The position numbers and the translations under genes were made by a program. Below the pieces are notes generated by a model. That model was not told the origin of the DNA and made no database searches. It saw only the letters and a program-made list of their open reading frames with translations. Below are positions 1 to 8,867 of a stretch of 43,183 bases of DNA, piece by piece (the stretch's first letter is position 1; each line of letters opens with the position of its first letter). Source of the DNA: Salinisphaera sp. (GTDB lineage Bacteria > Pseudomonadota > Gammaproteobacteria > Nevskiales > Salinisphaeraceae); assembly GCA_027858915.1 (NCBI GenBank), contig JAQIBT010000070.1, forward strand, positions 1 to 43,183, read 5' to 3'.

Positions 1-662
1 TGCCCGCCCCGTTCCGGCTCGATTAGCAGCCAGGCGACAAAAGCGGCCAGGATGAATCCCAACAGACCGAGCAACCAGAACGCCGCACGCCAGGAAACCA
101 GGCCAGCGACCGTTCCAGACACCAGATACCCGAACGCCGAGCCCAGCAACTCACCGCCGAGCAGATAGCCCCAGATACGGCCGCGCTCAAACGACGGAAA
201 CAGGTCGCCGGTTAGCGACGCCACAGCCGGCGCGGCCGTGGCAATAATTGCGCCCAGCGCCAGCCGGGTCAGCAGCAGCATGAGATAAGAATTGGAAAAG
301 CCGCTCGCGATCATCGCCGTTGACCAGATAACGATGGCCCCAGCCAGCAGGCGCTTGCGATGCATTTGATCGACGAGCACACCGACGGGCAGCGTGGCGA
401 TCGCACCGACCAGAGTGGACGCGGTCACCAGCAATCCGACTTCAGTGTTGCCAATGTTCAGGGCTTTTTCCAGCTGTGCTCCGATCGCGCCGATCGTGCC
501 TTTGTCCGCCCCGTCGAGGCCCAGCACACAGGCCAGGAGCACAATAATCTTGAGCCGTTGCCAACCGGCCATGGCCGCTGCGGCCGATTGCCCGATCGCC
601 TTGACGAACCCGCTATTGGCTTGTTGCGTAGAAGACGATTCGGAGTCAGACATCACGTTCAT
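1..662 (-). CDS. MFS transporter, N-terminal part (runs off left edge)
   Basis: Reading the minus strand inward from 662 gives an uninterrupted hydrophobic frame to base 1. The gene is therefore truncated by the window and only about 220 residues are visible. After a polar N-terminus come about six membrane segments. The loop after the second segment carries GVLVDQMHRKR, matching the major facilitator motif A (GxLaDrxGrkr) between helices 2 and 3. A further arginine-containing loop (FPSFERGRIWG) fits the region after helix 4. Spinster-like or metabolite:H+ symporters resemble this, but the substrate cannot be told. The start is uncertain: ATG at 662 and an in-frame ATG at 653 are both possible, and neither has a strong Shine-Dalgarno sequence. 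Confidence 0.8.
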   Translation of the reverse strand, partial: MNVMSDSESSSTQQANSGFVKAIGQSAAAAMAGWQRLKIIVLLACVLGLDGADKGTIGAIGAQLEKALNIGNTEVGLLVTASTLVGAIATLPVGVLVDQMHRKRLLAGAIVIWSTAMIASGFSNSYLMLLLTRLALGAIIATAAPAVASLTGDLFPSFERGRIWGYLLGGELLGSAFGYLVSGTVAGLVSWRAAFWLLGLLGFILAAFVAWLLIEPERGG

Positions 663-793
663 TAATCATGTTGCAATCTCAGCCAACGGCGTCGCCACGC
701 GCATCCTTGTGATGAATCGAGCAGCCCATATGCGTCGTCGCTGGCCGCAAGAAAGCACCGGGCACTACCCACTAAAAACATGGAAAACAGGTC

Positions 794-1069
794 CTAGCCG
801 GAACGCGAACCGTCGCCGGGCAACGGCAGCCTCGCCAAATGAAATTCGCGCAGCACCTTGATCGTGGGCCGCAACATGAAATTCACCGATCCAAACGTGA
901 AGCACCAGGTGGCCGGGATCATCAGGCTGCTATAGAAGAACATGATCGAACCGCCGAGAAAGAAAGACGCGGCGAAGAAGTCGTTGAGCGTATAGATTCT
1001 TTCGTACCAGCCGTAAACGGCCTGATGCTCTGTCGTGGCGTTCTTATCTGTATTAAACATCTTGCCCAT
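794..1069 (-). CDS. YrhK-domain small membrane protein
   Basis: A 91-residue protein with two hydrophobic stretches (about residues 29-48 and 51-66), the second running into FGSVNFMLRPTIKVLRE. This layout (NDFF..., a helix, P-T-W-C-F-x-x-G-S, then R-P-x-I-x-x-L-R) matches the YrhK domain, a two-helix module of unknown function found in bacteria. The start ATG has AGGAG at ideal spacing (about 1076-1080). It lies 131 bp upstream of the MFS gene on the same strand and could be co-transcribed with it. The family name is from recognition of the pattern. No biochemical role can be assigned. Confidence 0.7.
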   Translation of the reverse strand: MGKMFNTDKNATTEHQAVYGWYERIYTLNDFFAASFFLGGSIMFFYSSLMIPATWCFTFGSVNFMLRPTIKVLREFHLARLPLPGDGSRSG

Positions 1070-1435
1070 GAAAATCTCCTGTACACGCGGTGATAACGCG
1101 TCGCCATACGGACCGACGCCGCCGACGTCAGGATTGCAGGATCGCCCCGCCGAATTCGCACACGGGCGGATTGATTTACCCGCCGTCTTTCATAATCTCC
1201 AAGGCAATATCGAGCGGGATTTCAAAAACGAAAAGCCCATGCCGAATCCTGTGCGATTCGGTATCTGTTCAACGCGAACCGGCTAAACCGTTTGAGAAGC
1301 TTCCGTCACTCAAGTTTATGCACACACGCGCTGTGTTTCTCAATCCGTAGTCTTGCTGAGTGTGGCACGCCACCACCACGAGTCTGCGCAATCGACTGTC
1401 TTTGCTTTACGCTACATTCGACAGCCTCGCGGCCA
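1070..1435. other. Intergenic stretch of 366 bp without a convincing gene
   Basis: This gap separates the stop of the patatin/amidotransferase ORF from the YrhK gene on the same strand. Short frames exist in it but none shows a recognisable domain or a good ribosome-binding site. The only structure seen is a small perfect hairpin near 1242-1261, listed separately. A promoter for the YrhK gene must lie here or the gene is read through from upstream. Confidence 0.6.
1242..1261 (-). terminator. Possible terminator hairpin after the patatin/amidotransferase ORF
   Basis: CCGAATC at 1242-1248 and GATTCGG at 1255-1261 form a perfect 7-bp stem with a 6-base loop. On the minus strand it is followed after several bases by a T-rich run (CTTTTCGTTTTT). 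It lies about 175 bp past the stop at 1436, in the right direction for a terminator, but the T-tract is not immediate, so the call is weak. Confidence 0.3.
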
Positions 1436-3448
1436 TCAGTTATCGGCCCGCAACCGCACGTCGCCCGCCTGAATCAGAAATGTTGCGCCCTCTCGCAGAT
1501 CCTGCCAGGGGCCGTCATCCAACGGCACACTGGCGATCAGTAGCCGACTCTTGCCCGTACCCGTCAGGTCGGCGCCTTTGGTTCGCCAGCTTCCTTGCGA
1601 AGAACTCAACTCGCGCATATGCAGACCCGGCGCGCGTGGCGGCCCCATTACGCCGTCTTCCTCGTAGCGACGCTTATGCGCATGCACATAAAGCGCTTCA
1701 CCCTCGGTATAAAGGAAGTTGGCATCTCCGAAAGTTCGCATTTCCGCACAAAAATCGGTGAAGACCGCAAATCGGTCGGCGGCCGACGCCGTCGGCGACA
1801 GCGCGGCCAGGCGGTCCAGCAGCAGGAGGAATGCAAGCTCGGAGTCGGTGTCGCCGATACAATGCCTGGCCGATGCGCTGCCCTGGTAGTGATCCTTAAG
1901 GGCCGGCAGATTGCCATTATGGGCAAAATGGCGGACCTGGCCGTCGATCGTTCGTCGAAACGGATGGGTATTGCACAGGGAAGGCTCGCCGGCAGTGGCC
2001 CTGCGCACATGCGCCATCACTAACCGTGACGGCGGCGCGTGGCTGGCGACCATCTGCTCCAGTGGACTGCCGGAAGCAGCCGACGGCTCCTTGAACAGAT
2101 AGGCGTCGCACGATTGCGCAAATACAATCCCCCAGCCGTCGCGGTTGGCAAAGCTCTCGCCGCCGTGGGTGGCAAACTCGGACAGCGCATAGCGCAGCCG
2201 TAGCGGCTGGTCACTGGACATGGCAAACAGTTCGCACATCTGGATTAGCCTCTGGTGGCGCGCGAGCCGCGAGCAGGAACGCTTCGATTTCAACGCAGCG
2301 CGCGTCCGCGTCACGGTATCCAACGTCGATAAGGGCGCGCGCGTGTACGCGCCATCAAAGCTGATCAAGTCTGCGCCTTGCACGCCAGCCGCGCCGAAGG
2401 TATCCAGCGCAAGGCGCACCGTCCGCGGCATCCGACGCTCGTGCATTCTGGCAATTTCGGCGGGATCTTCCGAAGGCGTAAGCGTCAACGGCTGGATGAT
2501 CCGCATGGGTTGGCGCACCTCCAGCGGCTCTGCCCCCGGCCCGCGGCTGCGCCGATAGGCCCGAAGCTGGTCGTTCATGCGCATGAGGTGCGCGAGATCG
2601 GAATCCAGATGATCCAGAAACAGTGCGTTCAAGGTCACGCCGCAGACATGGGCCAGTGACGGCCGCGGCACGTTGCCTGACGTGCCGGCATCGCCAGTCG
2701 ACTCGTTGCCGGTGCGCCGGGCCATTGAATAGCGGGAACCGATGCCGATCGCCAGTATGCGATCCGCCCCCAGACGAACCGCCGGGCTGAGCGGCGTGAC
2801 CAGGCGCAGCGCGCCATCACCAAACCATGCCCGCCTGCCCTCTACATCAAGCGCAACCGGAGGAAAGAGCACGGGTATGGCCGACGATGCATGGACATGA
2901 TCGACGGTGATACGCGTACTGATTGCGATCTGCCCGGGCTTGTGCCACAGCGGATGGCCAGCGCGACCCTGGATGAACGTATGCGACGTGCCGGTTCGAT
3001 AGCTCGTAGCGGAAACCGCCAGCGCGTATAGCCGGCCCTTGCCGATGCCGTCGGCGATACCCGACAGCGGCAAGTCACGGCCGAGAAGCCGGCGCAGCGG
3101 CGCCGTATCGAGCAGCGATGAAAGACCGCAGGCGCCAGTCCAACGCCCGATCGTGGCGGCCGAAACCAGACGAGCCGCGCCGCGCAGCAGTGCAACGCCG
3201 CCGGTATGGTAGACCTGCGTAGCGTCGAGCCGACCCCACAAATGCGCCAGCCGGGCGCCGCCGTGATGAAGATCATCGCTGAATCCAGCGATCAAGGCGC
3301 CGTTGATGGCCCCACAGGATGCCCCCGCAATGACATCGAACGGCGAATTGCGCCCACGCAAAGGCGGGATTTCACCGATACGCTTGAGTACGCCAGCCTG
3401 ATAAGCGCCCCGCGCGCCACCAGCCGCCGCAGGCAGAGATGTCCGCAT
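1436..3448 (-). CDS. Patatin-like phospholipase joined in frame to a class II glutamine amidotransferase
   Basis: One frame of 670 codons without an internal stop. Residues about 1-330 are patatin-like: an oxyanion loop GGARGAYQAG (11-19), nucleophile Ser44 in G-A-S-C-G, and the dyad Asp211 in FGDGAL. From about residue 404 a YafJ-type class II amidotransferase begins with MCELFAM and continues with AHNGN and GDTDSEL. Such enzymes need Cys as the free N-terminal residue, so a fused polypeptide would have to be processed, or the second domain is translated from its own ATG at 2239, which has GAGG upstream. I chose ATG 3448 because patatins start just before the oxyanion loop; the frame stays open to 3604. 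Substrates are unknown. The lipase part probably acts on phospholipid or neutral lipid. Confidence 0.75.
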   Translation of the reverse strand: MRTSLPAAAGGARGAYQAGVLKRIGEIPPLRGRNSPFDVIAGASCGAINGALIAGFSDDLHHGGARLAHLWGRLDATQVYHTGGVALLRGAARLVSAATIGRWTGACGLSSLLDTAPLRRLLGRDLPLSGIADGIGKGRLYALAVSATSYRTGTSHTFIQGRAGHPLWHKPGQIAISTRITVDHVHASSAIPVLFPPVALDVEGRRAWFGDGALRLVTPLSPAVRLGADRILAIGIGSRYSMARRTGNESTGDAGTSGNVPRPSLAHVCGVTLNALFLDHLDSDLAHLMRMNDQLRAYRRSRGPGAEPLEVRQPMRIIQPLTLTPSEDPAEIARMHERRMPRTVRLALDTFGAAGVQGADLISFDGAYTRAPLSTLDTVTRTRAALKSKRSCSRLARHQRLIQMCELFAMSSDQPLRLRYALSEFATHGGESFANRDGWGIVFAQSCDAYLFKEPSAASGSPLEQMVASHAPPSRLVMAHVRRATAGEPSLCNTHPFRRTIDGQVRHFAHNGNLPALKDHYQGSASARHCIGDTDSELAFLLLLDRLAALSPTASAADRFAVFTDFCAEMRTFGDANFLYTEGEALYVHAHKRRYEEDGVMGPPRAPGLHMRELSSSQGSWRTKGADLTGTGKSRLLIASVPLDDGPWQDLREGATFLIQAGDVRLRADN
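2237..2252 (-). promoter_or_regulatory. Internal ribosome-binding site and start for the amidotransferase domain
   Basis: On the minus strand GAGG (complement of 2249-2252) precedes ATG (complement of 2237-2239) by nine bases. The codon after this ATG is TGC, giving the N-terminal Met-Cys-Glu needed for the Ntn nucleophile. Initiation here would give a 267-residue free-standing amidotransferase ending at 1436. This resolves the problem that the fused frame buries the catalytic cysteine. Confidence 0.5.
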
Positions 3449-3477
3449 GTCGACATTGCGACGTAGCGGCAATGATA

Positions 3478-3576
3478 TAACGCAAACGTGAGTAATCCAC
3501 CGACCTGCATGGGCGCTACGTTCTTCTCCGCGCTGAGCCAGGCGGTATCGAGCAGATTGAGGCGCTTGGTGGACAT
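3478..3576 (-). pseudogene. Remnant of a wax ester synthase/diacylglycerol acyltransferase N-terminus
   Basis: From ATG 3576, preceded by GGAGA, 33 codons read like the start of the bacterial WS/DGAT family: KRLNLLDTAWL followed by NVAPMQVGGLL. In the family these residues are the conserved N-terminal L-x-x-x-D-x-x-F/W-L and P-M-H/Q-V-G-G-L elements. After about base 3478 the frame loses resemblance and runs on to a stop near 3292 inside the patatin gene in another register. A full enzyme is about 450-500 residues with an HHxxxDG motif, which is absent. The likeliest reading is a deletion that removed the rest of the gene and brought the patatin ORF close. Confidence 0.55.
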
Positions 3577-3727
3577 TGGCGCTTTCTCCGAACGCACGCA
3601 GCAACCACCGCCGCTGTACTCGCGCGAGCAGGTATCTGTGTATTCAAGCTAACACGCGGCCGCGGGTTCAGTTATCGGGGTTTTACCTGACTTGAACTCG
3701 CCGATCCGGCGCACCGAGGCTTTGGCC

Positions 3728-5197
3728 TCAGGCACGCCTGCGCGTGCCCCGTTGAACCAGCACGGCGACGAGCACCATGACCGGAATGATCTCCAGGCGC
3801 CCCATCCACATCACGGTCATCAGCACGAGCTTGCCGGCCGCACTTAGATGCGGGCCGACCAGGCCGGCGGAGAGGCCCACGTTCGACTGTGCCGACAGGA
3901 CGTCAAAGATCGTGATTTGAAGCGGGGTGGAATCGGGAACCGAATAGGCCATCGCAAGCACACCCAGCGCGCTCACCATGAACCAGGCATAGGTCAGCGT
4001 CGTGGCCGCGCGCACGCGCGACTCGGCGTCGCCCCTGGTCAGCGCTTCACCGTCGAAGGTCAATCGCACGAGTTCGTGTGGCCGGCGGTTGATTTCGACC
4101 ACGCTCCATACGATCGATTTATACAGCAGTACGACGCGTAGGACCTTGAGTCCGCCGCCGGTAGAACCGGCGGTCGCGCCGACCAGCATCGCCAGCGACA
4201 TCAGAAACAGCGTGCCGGGATGCCAGTGGCCGAGCGGCTCACTCTGGAACCCGGTGGTGGTGACCGCGGATACCCATTGCAGAACGCTGTCGAGCCAGTT
4301 CGATTGATAGAGCAGAAAATTATCGGCGGCCAGAACCCCGGCACCGATAATCAGCAGAAACCAGAACAATTTCAGTTCGGAACTGCCGAACAGCGCGCTG
4401 AATGGCCGGCGCGTGCTGACCGCGCGATAGTGCGCATAGAAGCTGATGGCGCCTGCGATCATGATGGGAATATACAGCGCCTTGGCCAGCGGGGTGGCGC
4501 TTATCAGGCTGTCGCCGGTGATCGCGAAACCGCCGGTGGCGATAGCGGTCATCGCATGGTTGATCGCCTGCCATATTGGTACATGGCCTAGCCACAACAG
4601 TCCGATTCCAAGCAGCGTATAGCCGACATAGATCGACCAGATAGCGCGTGCGGTCGAGCGTATCGACGGCAGCAATTTCTTATCCCGGCTTTCCGAATAG
4701 TAGAGTTCGAGCGCGCCGCGCCGTGGCGGCAGGATCGATAGCAGCAGGACAATGACACCGACCCCACCGATCCATTGCGACAGGCTGCGCCACCACTGCA
4801 GATAGTGCGGGAGTTCGTTGGCATGGAGCACGCTCATGCCGGTGCCCGTGAATCCGGAGATCGATTCGAACAGCGCATCGAGCACCGAGATATGATCGCC
4901 GAGCACAAACGGAATGGCGCCGATAATCGATACCAGCAGCCAGGCCACAGCGGCGATCAGCATGGCGTGGCGGGATTGGGTTGGACTATGTCCGCGTCCA
5001 GCCCAGAACAGCGCCTGTCCCAGCAACAGGCCCGTAGCCGCCGTAACCCCCAACGCGCGCACGCCGGAAACCTCGTCGAAAATCACGCACAGCGGCAGCG
5101 ACACCAGCGCCATCAGCGCCGGCACGTGCAACAGCAGGCCAACGCCGCGACTGACCGGCTTCGCGATCGCGAACCGCGCCGCCGATCGCTGGTTCAT
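3728..5197 (-). CDS. trkH: TrkH/KtrB-family potassium uptake channel subunit
   Basis: 489 residues, a normal length for TrkH, with many hydrophobic helices. The four pore loops of the superfamily can be read in order: SGFTGTGMS, AIATGGFAITG, AVTTTGFQSE and SAQSNVGLSAG, each carrying the selectivity-filter glycine. The protein forms the membrane channel for K+ uptake and is gated by a cytosolic RCK subunit. Its ATG overlaps the stop of the upstream trkA-like gene by 4 bp (ATGA), so the two are translationally coupled. K+ uptake through Trk/Ktr systems is a first response to osmotic upshift, which would suit a halotolerant cell. Assignment to TrkH rather than KtrB is by length and general pattern only. 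Confidence 0.9.
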   Translation of the reverse strand: MNQRSAARFAIAKPVSRGVGLLLHVPALMALVSLPLCVIFDEVSGVRALGVTAATGLLLGQALFWAGRGHSPTQSRHAMLIAAVAWLLVSIIGAIPFVLGDHISVLDALFESISGFTGTGMSVLHANELPHYLQWWRSLSQWIGGVGVIVLLLSILPPRRGALELYYSESRDKKLLPSIRSTARAIWSIYVGYTLLGIGLLWLGHVPIWQAINHAMTAIATGGFAITGDSLISATPLAKALYIPIMIAGAISFYAHYRAVSTRRPFSALFGSSELKLFWFLLIIGAGVLAADNFLLYQSNWLDSVLQWVSAVTTTGFQSEPLGHWHPGTLFLMSLAMLVGATAGSTGGGLKVLRVVLLYKSIVWSVVEINRRPHELVRLTFDGEALTRGDAESRVRAATTLTYAWFMVSALGVLAMAYSVPDSTPLQITIFDVLSAQSNVGLSAGLVGPHLSAAGKLVLMTVMWMGRLEIIPVMVLVAVLVQRGTRRRA

Positions 5198-5865
5198 TCG
5201 TGGTCGCCGACAAACAGATCGAGCGCTTTGCGTGTCAGTGCATTCACGCTGAAGACCAGCAGCAGATCCTCGGCCTCAAACCGTGTCTCCGTACGCGGAA
5301 ACACCCGCTCGTCGTCGCGCTCGATGAGCACGATGCAGCTTTCGTCTGGCAGCAGATGCTCGTCGTCCAACTCGCCCAGGGTACGACCCACAAGCTCCGA
5401 TGTCGCGCCGAGCGCGAGCTCATAGACCTGCCCCTTGCCGCCCAGCGAGGTCACGGTTTCGCCACTAGGATTCAATGCCAGATTGAGCAGATGGCGCGCC
5501 ACGAGGATCTCGGGGTCGACCAACGTACTTACGCCCAGGCGATCGAACAGCGGTTTGCGATGTTTGGAATTGACGGTGCTGGTGAGCTTTGCGATCTCGT
5601 ACTGCTGGCCCATGACCATGGCCATCAGGTTGACCGAATCGTCGTCGGTGGTCGCAATCAATGCATCTGCATGGTCGGCTCCTGCCTCATCGAGAATGCC
5701 CTCCTCGCCGATGCCGGCATGCAACACCTGGGCGTCGTAATGCTGAGAACAGTGCTCAGCTCGCAATTCATCAGGTTCGATCAAGACCACATCATGTCCT
5801 GCATCGATCGCAAGCTCGATAAGATGCTCACCGGTCGCGTCGGCGCCTACTACAATGACGTGCAT
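5194..5865 (-). CDS. trkA: TrkA/KtrA-type RCK regulatory subunit of potassium uptake
   Basis: 223 residues with one RCK unit. An N-terminal Rossmann fold starts MHVIVVGADATGEHL and has the acidic end of strand 2 (VVLIEPD). A linker leads to a C-terminal RCK_C domain from about residue 135. E. coli TrkA has two tandem units and about 458 residues, so this is the single-unit (KtrA-like) form. NAD(H) or ATP binding to the Rossmann fold gates the partner channel. I chose ATG 5865 over the ATG two codons upstream because GGGAG lies 7 bases before it but only 1-2 bases before the other. The gene overlaps trkH by 4 bp. Confidence 0.85.
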   Translation of the reverse strand: MHVIVVGADATGEHLIELAIDAGHDVVLIEPDELRAEHCSQHYDAQVLHAGIGEEGILDEAGADHADALIATTDDDSVNLMAMVMGQQYEIAKLTSTVNSKHRKPLFDRLGVSTLVDPEILVARHLLNLALNPSGETVTSLGGKGQVYELALGATSELVGRTLGELDDEHLLPDESCIVLIERDDERVFPRTETRFEAEDLLLVFSVNALTRKALDLFVGDHE

Positions 5866-6077
5866 GGACATTCTCCCGAGGTCGGTGACGCAACCGCCAT
5901 AGCCAATAACGTCACTCGACCATTTCTCAATGGACGCACTGTGTCACCGGCGCCACGTCGAGCGGCGCGGATGGTCTGGGCATAACCCAGTTGCAGAGCA
6001 TGGATACAACGCTCGCCGATGGCCCTGCTGAAAACATTACGATGAAACCGATCGACGCACATCGGGTGGCGAGGTGC

Positions 6078-7781
6078 TTACGCACTAGCTCTGCGATAGG
6101 CACGATAGACAGGCCGCCATCGGCAGTCGTCGATCATCTGCTCGAGTGCGTCGTCTGCAAAGGACTCGCACAGGTTTTCGCCGCGTGCTTTAAGCGCAAC
6201 CACCCGAGCGATCGTAGCGGCCACATCTCGCAGCTCGTTGATCGGTGGCAGCAGATGGCCCGGGCCGTCGGTGTTCACATCGGCCGCATCGCCCAGTGCG
6301 CGCGCTGCGGCGGTGAACAGACCATCGCTCACGTAGCGTGCCTTGACCGCCAGCAGACCCAATCCGACGCCGGGGAAAATATAAGAGTTGTTGGTCTGGT
6401 CGACCGTGTACTGCGTACCGTCGATCTGGACCGGATCGAACGGGCTGCCAGTACAGATCAGCGCTTTGCCGTCGGTGGCGTCGAGCACGTTTTCCGGGGT
6501 GGCCTCGCAGTTATCAACCGGGTTGGACAACGGCATGATGATCGGCCGTTCGACGTGCTCGGCCATCGCTTTGAGCACCTCCTCGTCGAATGCGTTCTGC
6601 TGGCCGGAAACGCCGAGCAACACCGTCGGATGGGCATTCTTCACCACGTCGATCAGCTGAATGCCGTCTTCACTGTCGTCAGCGATTTCCCAGTCCGAAA
6701 GATCATCCTGCGCGCGGGCAAAAGGCTTCTGGAAGTCCTTGAGGTCGTCGTTATCGTCGACCAGCAGGCCCGGCTTGTCGATGGCATAGAATCGCTGGCG
6801 AGCCTCGTCTTCGCTCAAGCCGTCCTCGACCATCAGGGCCACGATCAGCCGCGCGATGCCGCAGCCGGCCGAGCCGGCACCGAAGATGACGATGGTCTGA
6901 TCGGTAAGCTTGTTGCCCGTGGCGCGCGCCGCCGCCAGCAGCGTGCCAGCGGCCACCGCTGCGGTGCCCTGAATGTCGTCGTTGAAGGTACACAGATCAT
7001 CGCGATAGCGTTCCAGCAATCGCAACGCGTTGCGCTGGGCAAAATCCTCGAACTGCAGCAGGACATGCGGCCAGCGTTTTTTCACAGCAGCGACGAAGGC
7101 ATCGACGAACTCATCGTAGTCGTCACCGCGTACGCGCTCGTGGCGCCAACCGATATACAACGGATCGTCGAGCAGCTCCTGATTATCGGTACCGGTATCC
7201 AGCAGCACTGGCAGCGTAGTAGCCGGATCGATACCGGCACAGCCGGTATAGAGCGATAACTTGCCGATCGGGATGCCCATACCGCCGGCCCCTTGATCAC
7301 CCAGTCCCAGAATACGCTCGCCGTCACTGACCACGATCACGCGGACATTGTCGAAGCGTGAATGGGCCAGCATGTCATCAATACGGTCGCGTATCGGGTA
7401 GGACACAAACAGCCCGCGCGGATGCTGGAAATGATGCGAAAACTCCTGGCAACCACGGCCAACCGTAGGCGTATAGACCAGCGGCAACATTTCCTCGAGG
7501 TTGCGCTCGACCAGCGCATAGAACAGCGTTTCGTTTGAATCCTGCAGACTACGCAACTGCAGATATTTCTGCAGATCGTCGTTGACTGCGCGAACCGAAC
7601 TCAACCGCCGCTCAATCTGATCGTCCATGTCGCCGTGATGCGGAGGCAGCAGCCCGTGTAACGAAAACGCATCCCGCTCATCGTCGGGAAACGCCGTACC
7701 CTTGTTGAGCAGAGGATCCGTCAACAGATCGACGCTGTCCTTGTCGACCGTCACGGCTTCAGGCTGATCTTTCTTGCTCAT
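6078..7781 (-). CDS. maeA: NAD-dependent malic enzyme
   Basis: 567 residues, nearly the length of E. coli MaeA. The enzyme oxidatively decarboxylates malate to pyruvate in the cytosol. Visible are the N-terminal signature with the catalytic Tyr (VYTPTVG), the malate-binding segment with the catalytic Lys (GDQGAGGMGIPIGK), the metal-binding FNDDIQGTA, and the dinucleotide fold GAGSAGCGIA. The C-terminal half holds the conserved PLSNP region. It lies downstream of the fumC-sdhCDAB genes on the same strand, separated from sdhB by 243 bp that contain a hairpin repeat. It may be read from the same transcript or from its own promoter. The context supports a role draining TCA malate to pyruvate when C4 compounds are abundant. 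Confidence 0.92.
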   Translation of the reverse strand: MSKKDQPEAVTVDKDSVDLLTDPLLNKGTAFPDDERDAFSLHGLLPPHHGDMDDQIERRLSSVRAVNDDLQKYLQLRSLQDSNETLFYALVERNLEEMLPLVYTPTVGRGCQEFSHHFQHPRGLFVSYPIRDRIDDMLAHSRFDNVRVIVVSDGERILGLGDQGAGGMGIPIGKLSLYTGCAGIDPATTLPVLLDTGTDNQELLDDPLYIGWRHERVRGDDYDEFVDAFVAAVKKRWPHVLLQFEDFAQRNALRLLERYRDDLCTFNDDIQGTAAVAAGTLLAAARATGNKLTDQTIVIFGAGSAGCGIARLIVALMVEDGLSEDEARQRFYAIDKPGLLVDDNDDLKDFQKPFARAQDDLSDWEIADDSEDGIQLIDVVKNAHPTVLLGVSGQQNAFDEEVLKAMAEHVERPIIMPLSNPVDNCEATPENVLDATDGKALICTGSPFDPVQIDGTQYTVDQTNNSYIFPGVGLGLLAVKARYVSDGLFTAAARALGDAADVNTDGPGHLLPPINELRDVAATIARVVALKARGENLCESFADDALEQMIDDCRWRPVYRAYRRASA

Positions 7782-7840
7782 AACTCGATTCCAAACAATA
7801 GACAGGGCACGAATGAACGTAACTGAGAAAAAGACTTTTT

Positions 7841-7910
7841 ATCCGCAGATTGACGCAGATTAAATACAGGCAATCCGTGCTTTTCGTCTTATCTGCGCTA
7901 ATCTGCGGAT
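7841..7910. repeat. Intercistronic hairpin repeat, copy 1 (sdhB-maeA gap)
   Basis: Two 20-base arms, 7841-7860 (ATCCGCAGATTGACGCAGAT) and 7891-7910 (ATCTGCGCTAATCTGCGGAT), are inverted copies matching at 18 of 20 positions around a 30-base loop. A near-identical structure lies between sdhA and sdhB. The element probably folds into an RNA hairpin within the operon transcript and could affect mRNA stability or transcript ends. Part of one arm recurs reversed at about 8010-8024, over the sdhB stop. Confidence 0.75.
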
Positions 7911-8024
7911 AACCTTTGCCTTTATTGATTTGTCAGACTCGGTCGTTGAGCTCCGAGCGCGCCGGGCGACTTGCAACCAGCGACCTGTCTGTCTTCCATT
8001 CGCGCTTATTTGCGGATAAAAGTC

Positions 8025-8804
8025 TTATCCACGCCGCGCCAGCATGCGTTTGGTGTCGGCGATTGCCTTGGCCGGGTTCAGGCCCTTGGGGCAGGCATTG
8101 GTGCAGTTCATGATGGTGTGACAGCGATACAGCCGGAACGGATCATCGAGGGCATCGAGCCGTTCGCCGGTGCGGTCATCGCGGGAGTCGACCAGCCAGC
8201 GATGGGCCTGCAGCAGGATCGCCGGACCGAGATATTGCTCGCCGCTCCACCAGTAGCTCGGACAGGCCGTGGCACAGCAAAAACACAGGATGCACTCGTA
8301 CTCGCCGTCGAGCTTGTCGCGGTCTTCGGGCAATTGCAGACGCTCACGCTCGGGCTCGGCCTGGTCATTCTGGAGCCACGGCTCGATCAGTTCGAGTTGG
8401 GCATAAAGCGTGCGCAGATCGCCGACCAGATCCTTGATGACCTTGAGATGCGGCAACGGCGACAGCCGCACCTCGCCCGATTTCAACTCGTCGATATGGG
8501 TCAGGCAGGCCAGCTTGTTGGTGCCGTTGATGTTCATCGCACAAGAGCCACACACCCCTTCGCGACAAGAACGCCGTAGCGCCAGCGACGGATCAATCGT
8601 GTCGATGATATGCAGAATCGCATCCAGCACCATCGGCCCGCTGTCGGCCAGGTCGATATCGTAGGTATCCATGCGAGGCAGTTCGTCGGCCGACGGATCG
8701 TAGCGATAGATCCGAAACGTGCGCGGCTTCTCCGCCTCGCCGTCGTAGGCAAAATGCCTGCCCTTCTGGACCTTGGAATTCTTCGGCAGCGTAAGTTCGG
8801 CCAT
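8025..8804 (-). CDS. sdhB: Succinate dehydrogenase iron-sulfur subunit
   Basis: 259 residues, slightly longer than E. coli SdhB (238). The [2Fe-2S] ligands appear in [10 protein letters not shown] with a following CLTH. The [4Fe-4S] and [3Fe-4S] ligands appear in [12 protein letters not shown] and [12 protein letters not shown]. The subunit carries electrons from the SdhA flavin to ubiquinone in complex II. ATG 8804 is chosen because AGGAG lies just upstream; the frame stays open 19 codons further but with a poor start. It is separated from sdhA by 184 bp instead of the usual few bases, and that gap holds a hairpin repeat. Confidence 0.95.
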   Translation of the reverse strand: MAELTLPKNSKVQKGRHFAYDGEAEKPRTFRIYRYDPSADELPRMDTYDIDLADSGPMVLDAILHIIDTIDPSLALRRSCREGVCGSCAMNINGTNKLACLTHIDELKSGEVRLSPLPHLKVIKDLVGDLRTLYAQLELIEPWLQNDQAEPERERLQLPEDRDKLDGEYECILCFCCATACPSYWWSGEQYLGPAILLQAHRWLVDSRDDRTGERLDALDDPFRLYRCHTIMNCTNACPKGLNPAKAIADTKRMLARRG

Positions 8805-8867
8805 CAGAAGGCTCCTATCTAAAACAGGTTCCAGGAAAAAATCAGCAAAGACAAAAGACAAGAAGTC

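Noticed and set aside
3716-3729. GAGGC-TTTG-GCCTC hairpin at the trkH stop as a terminator
   Set aside because: Only a 5-bp stem, overlapping the stop codon and without a following T-tract.
5991-7259. A 422-codon plus-strand frame opposite the malic enzyme gene
   Set aside because: Antisense shadow of maeA without domain pattern or convincing start.
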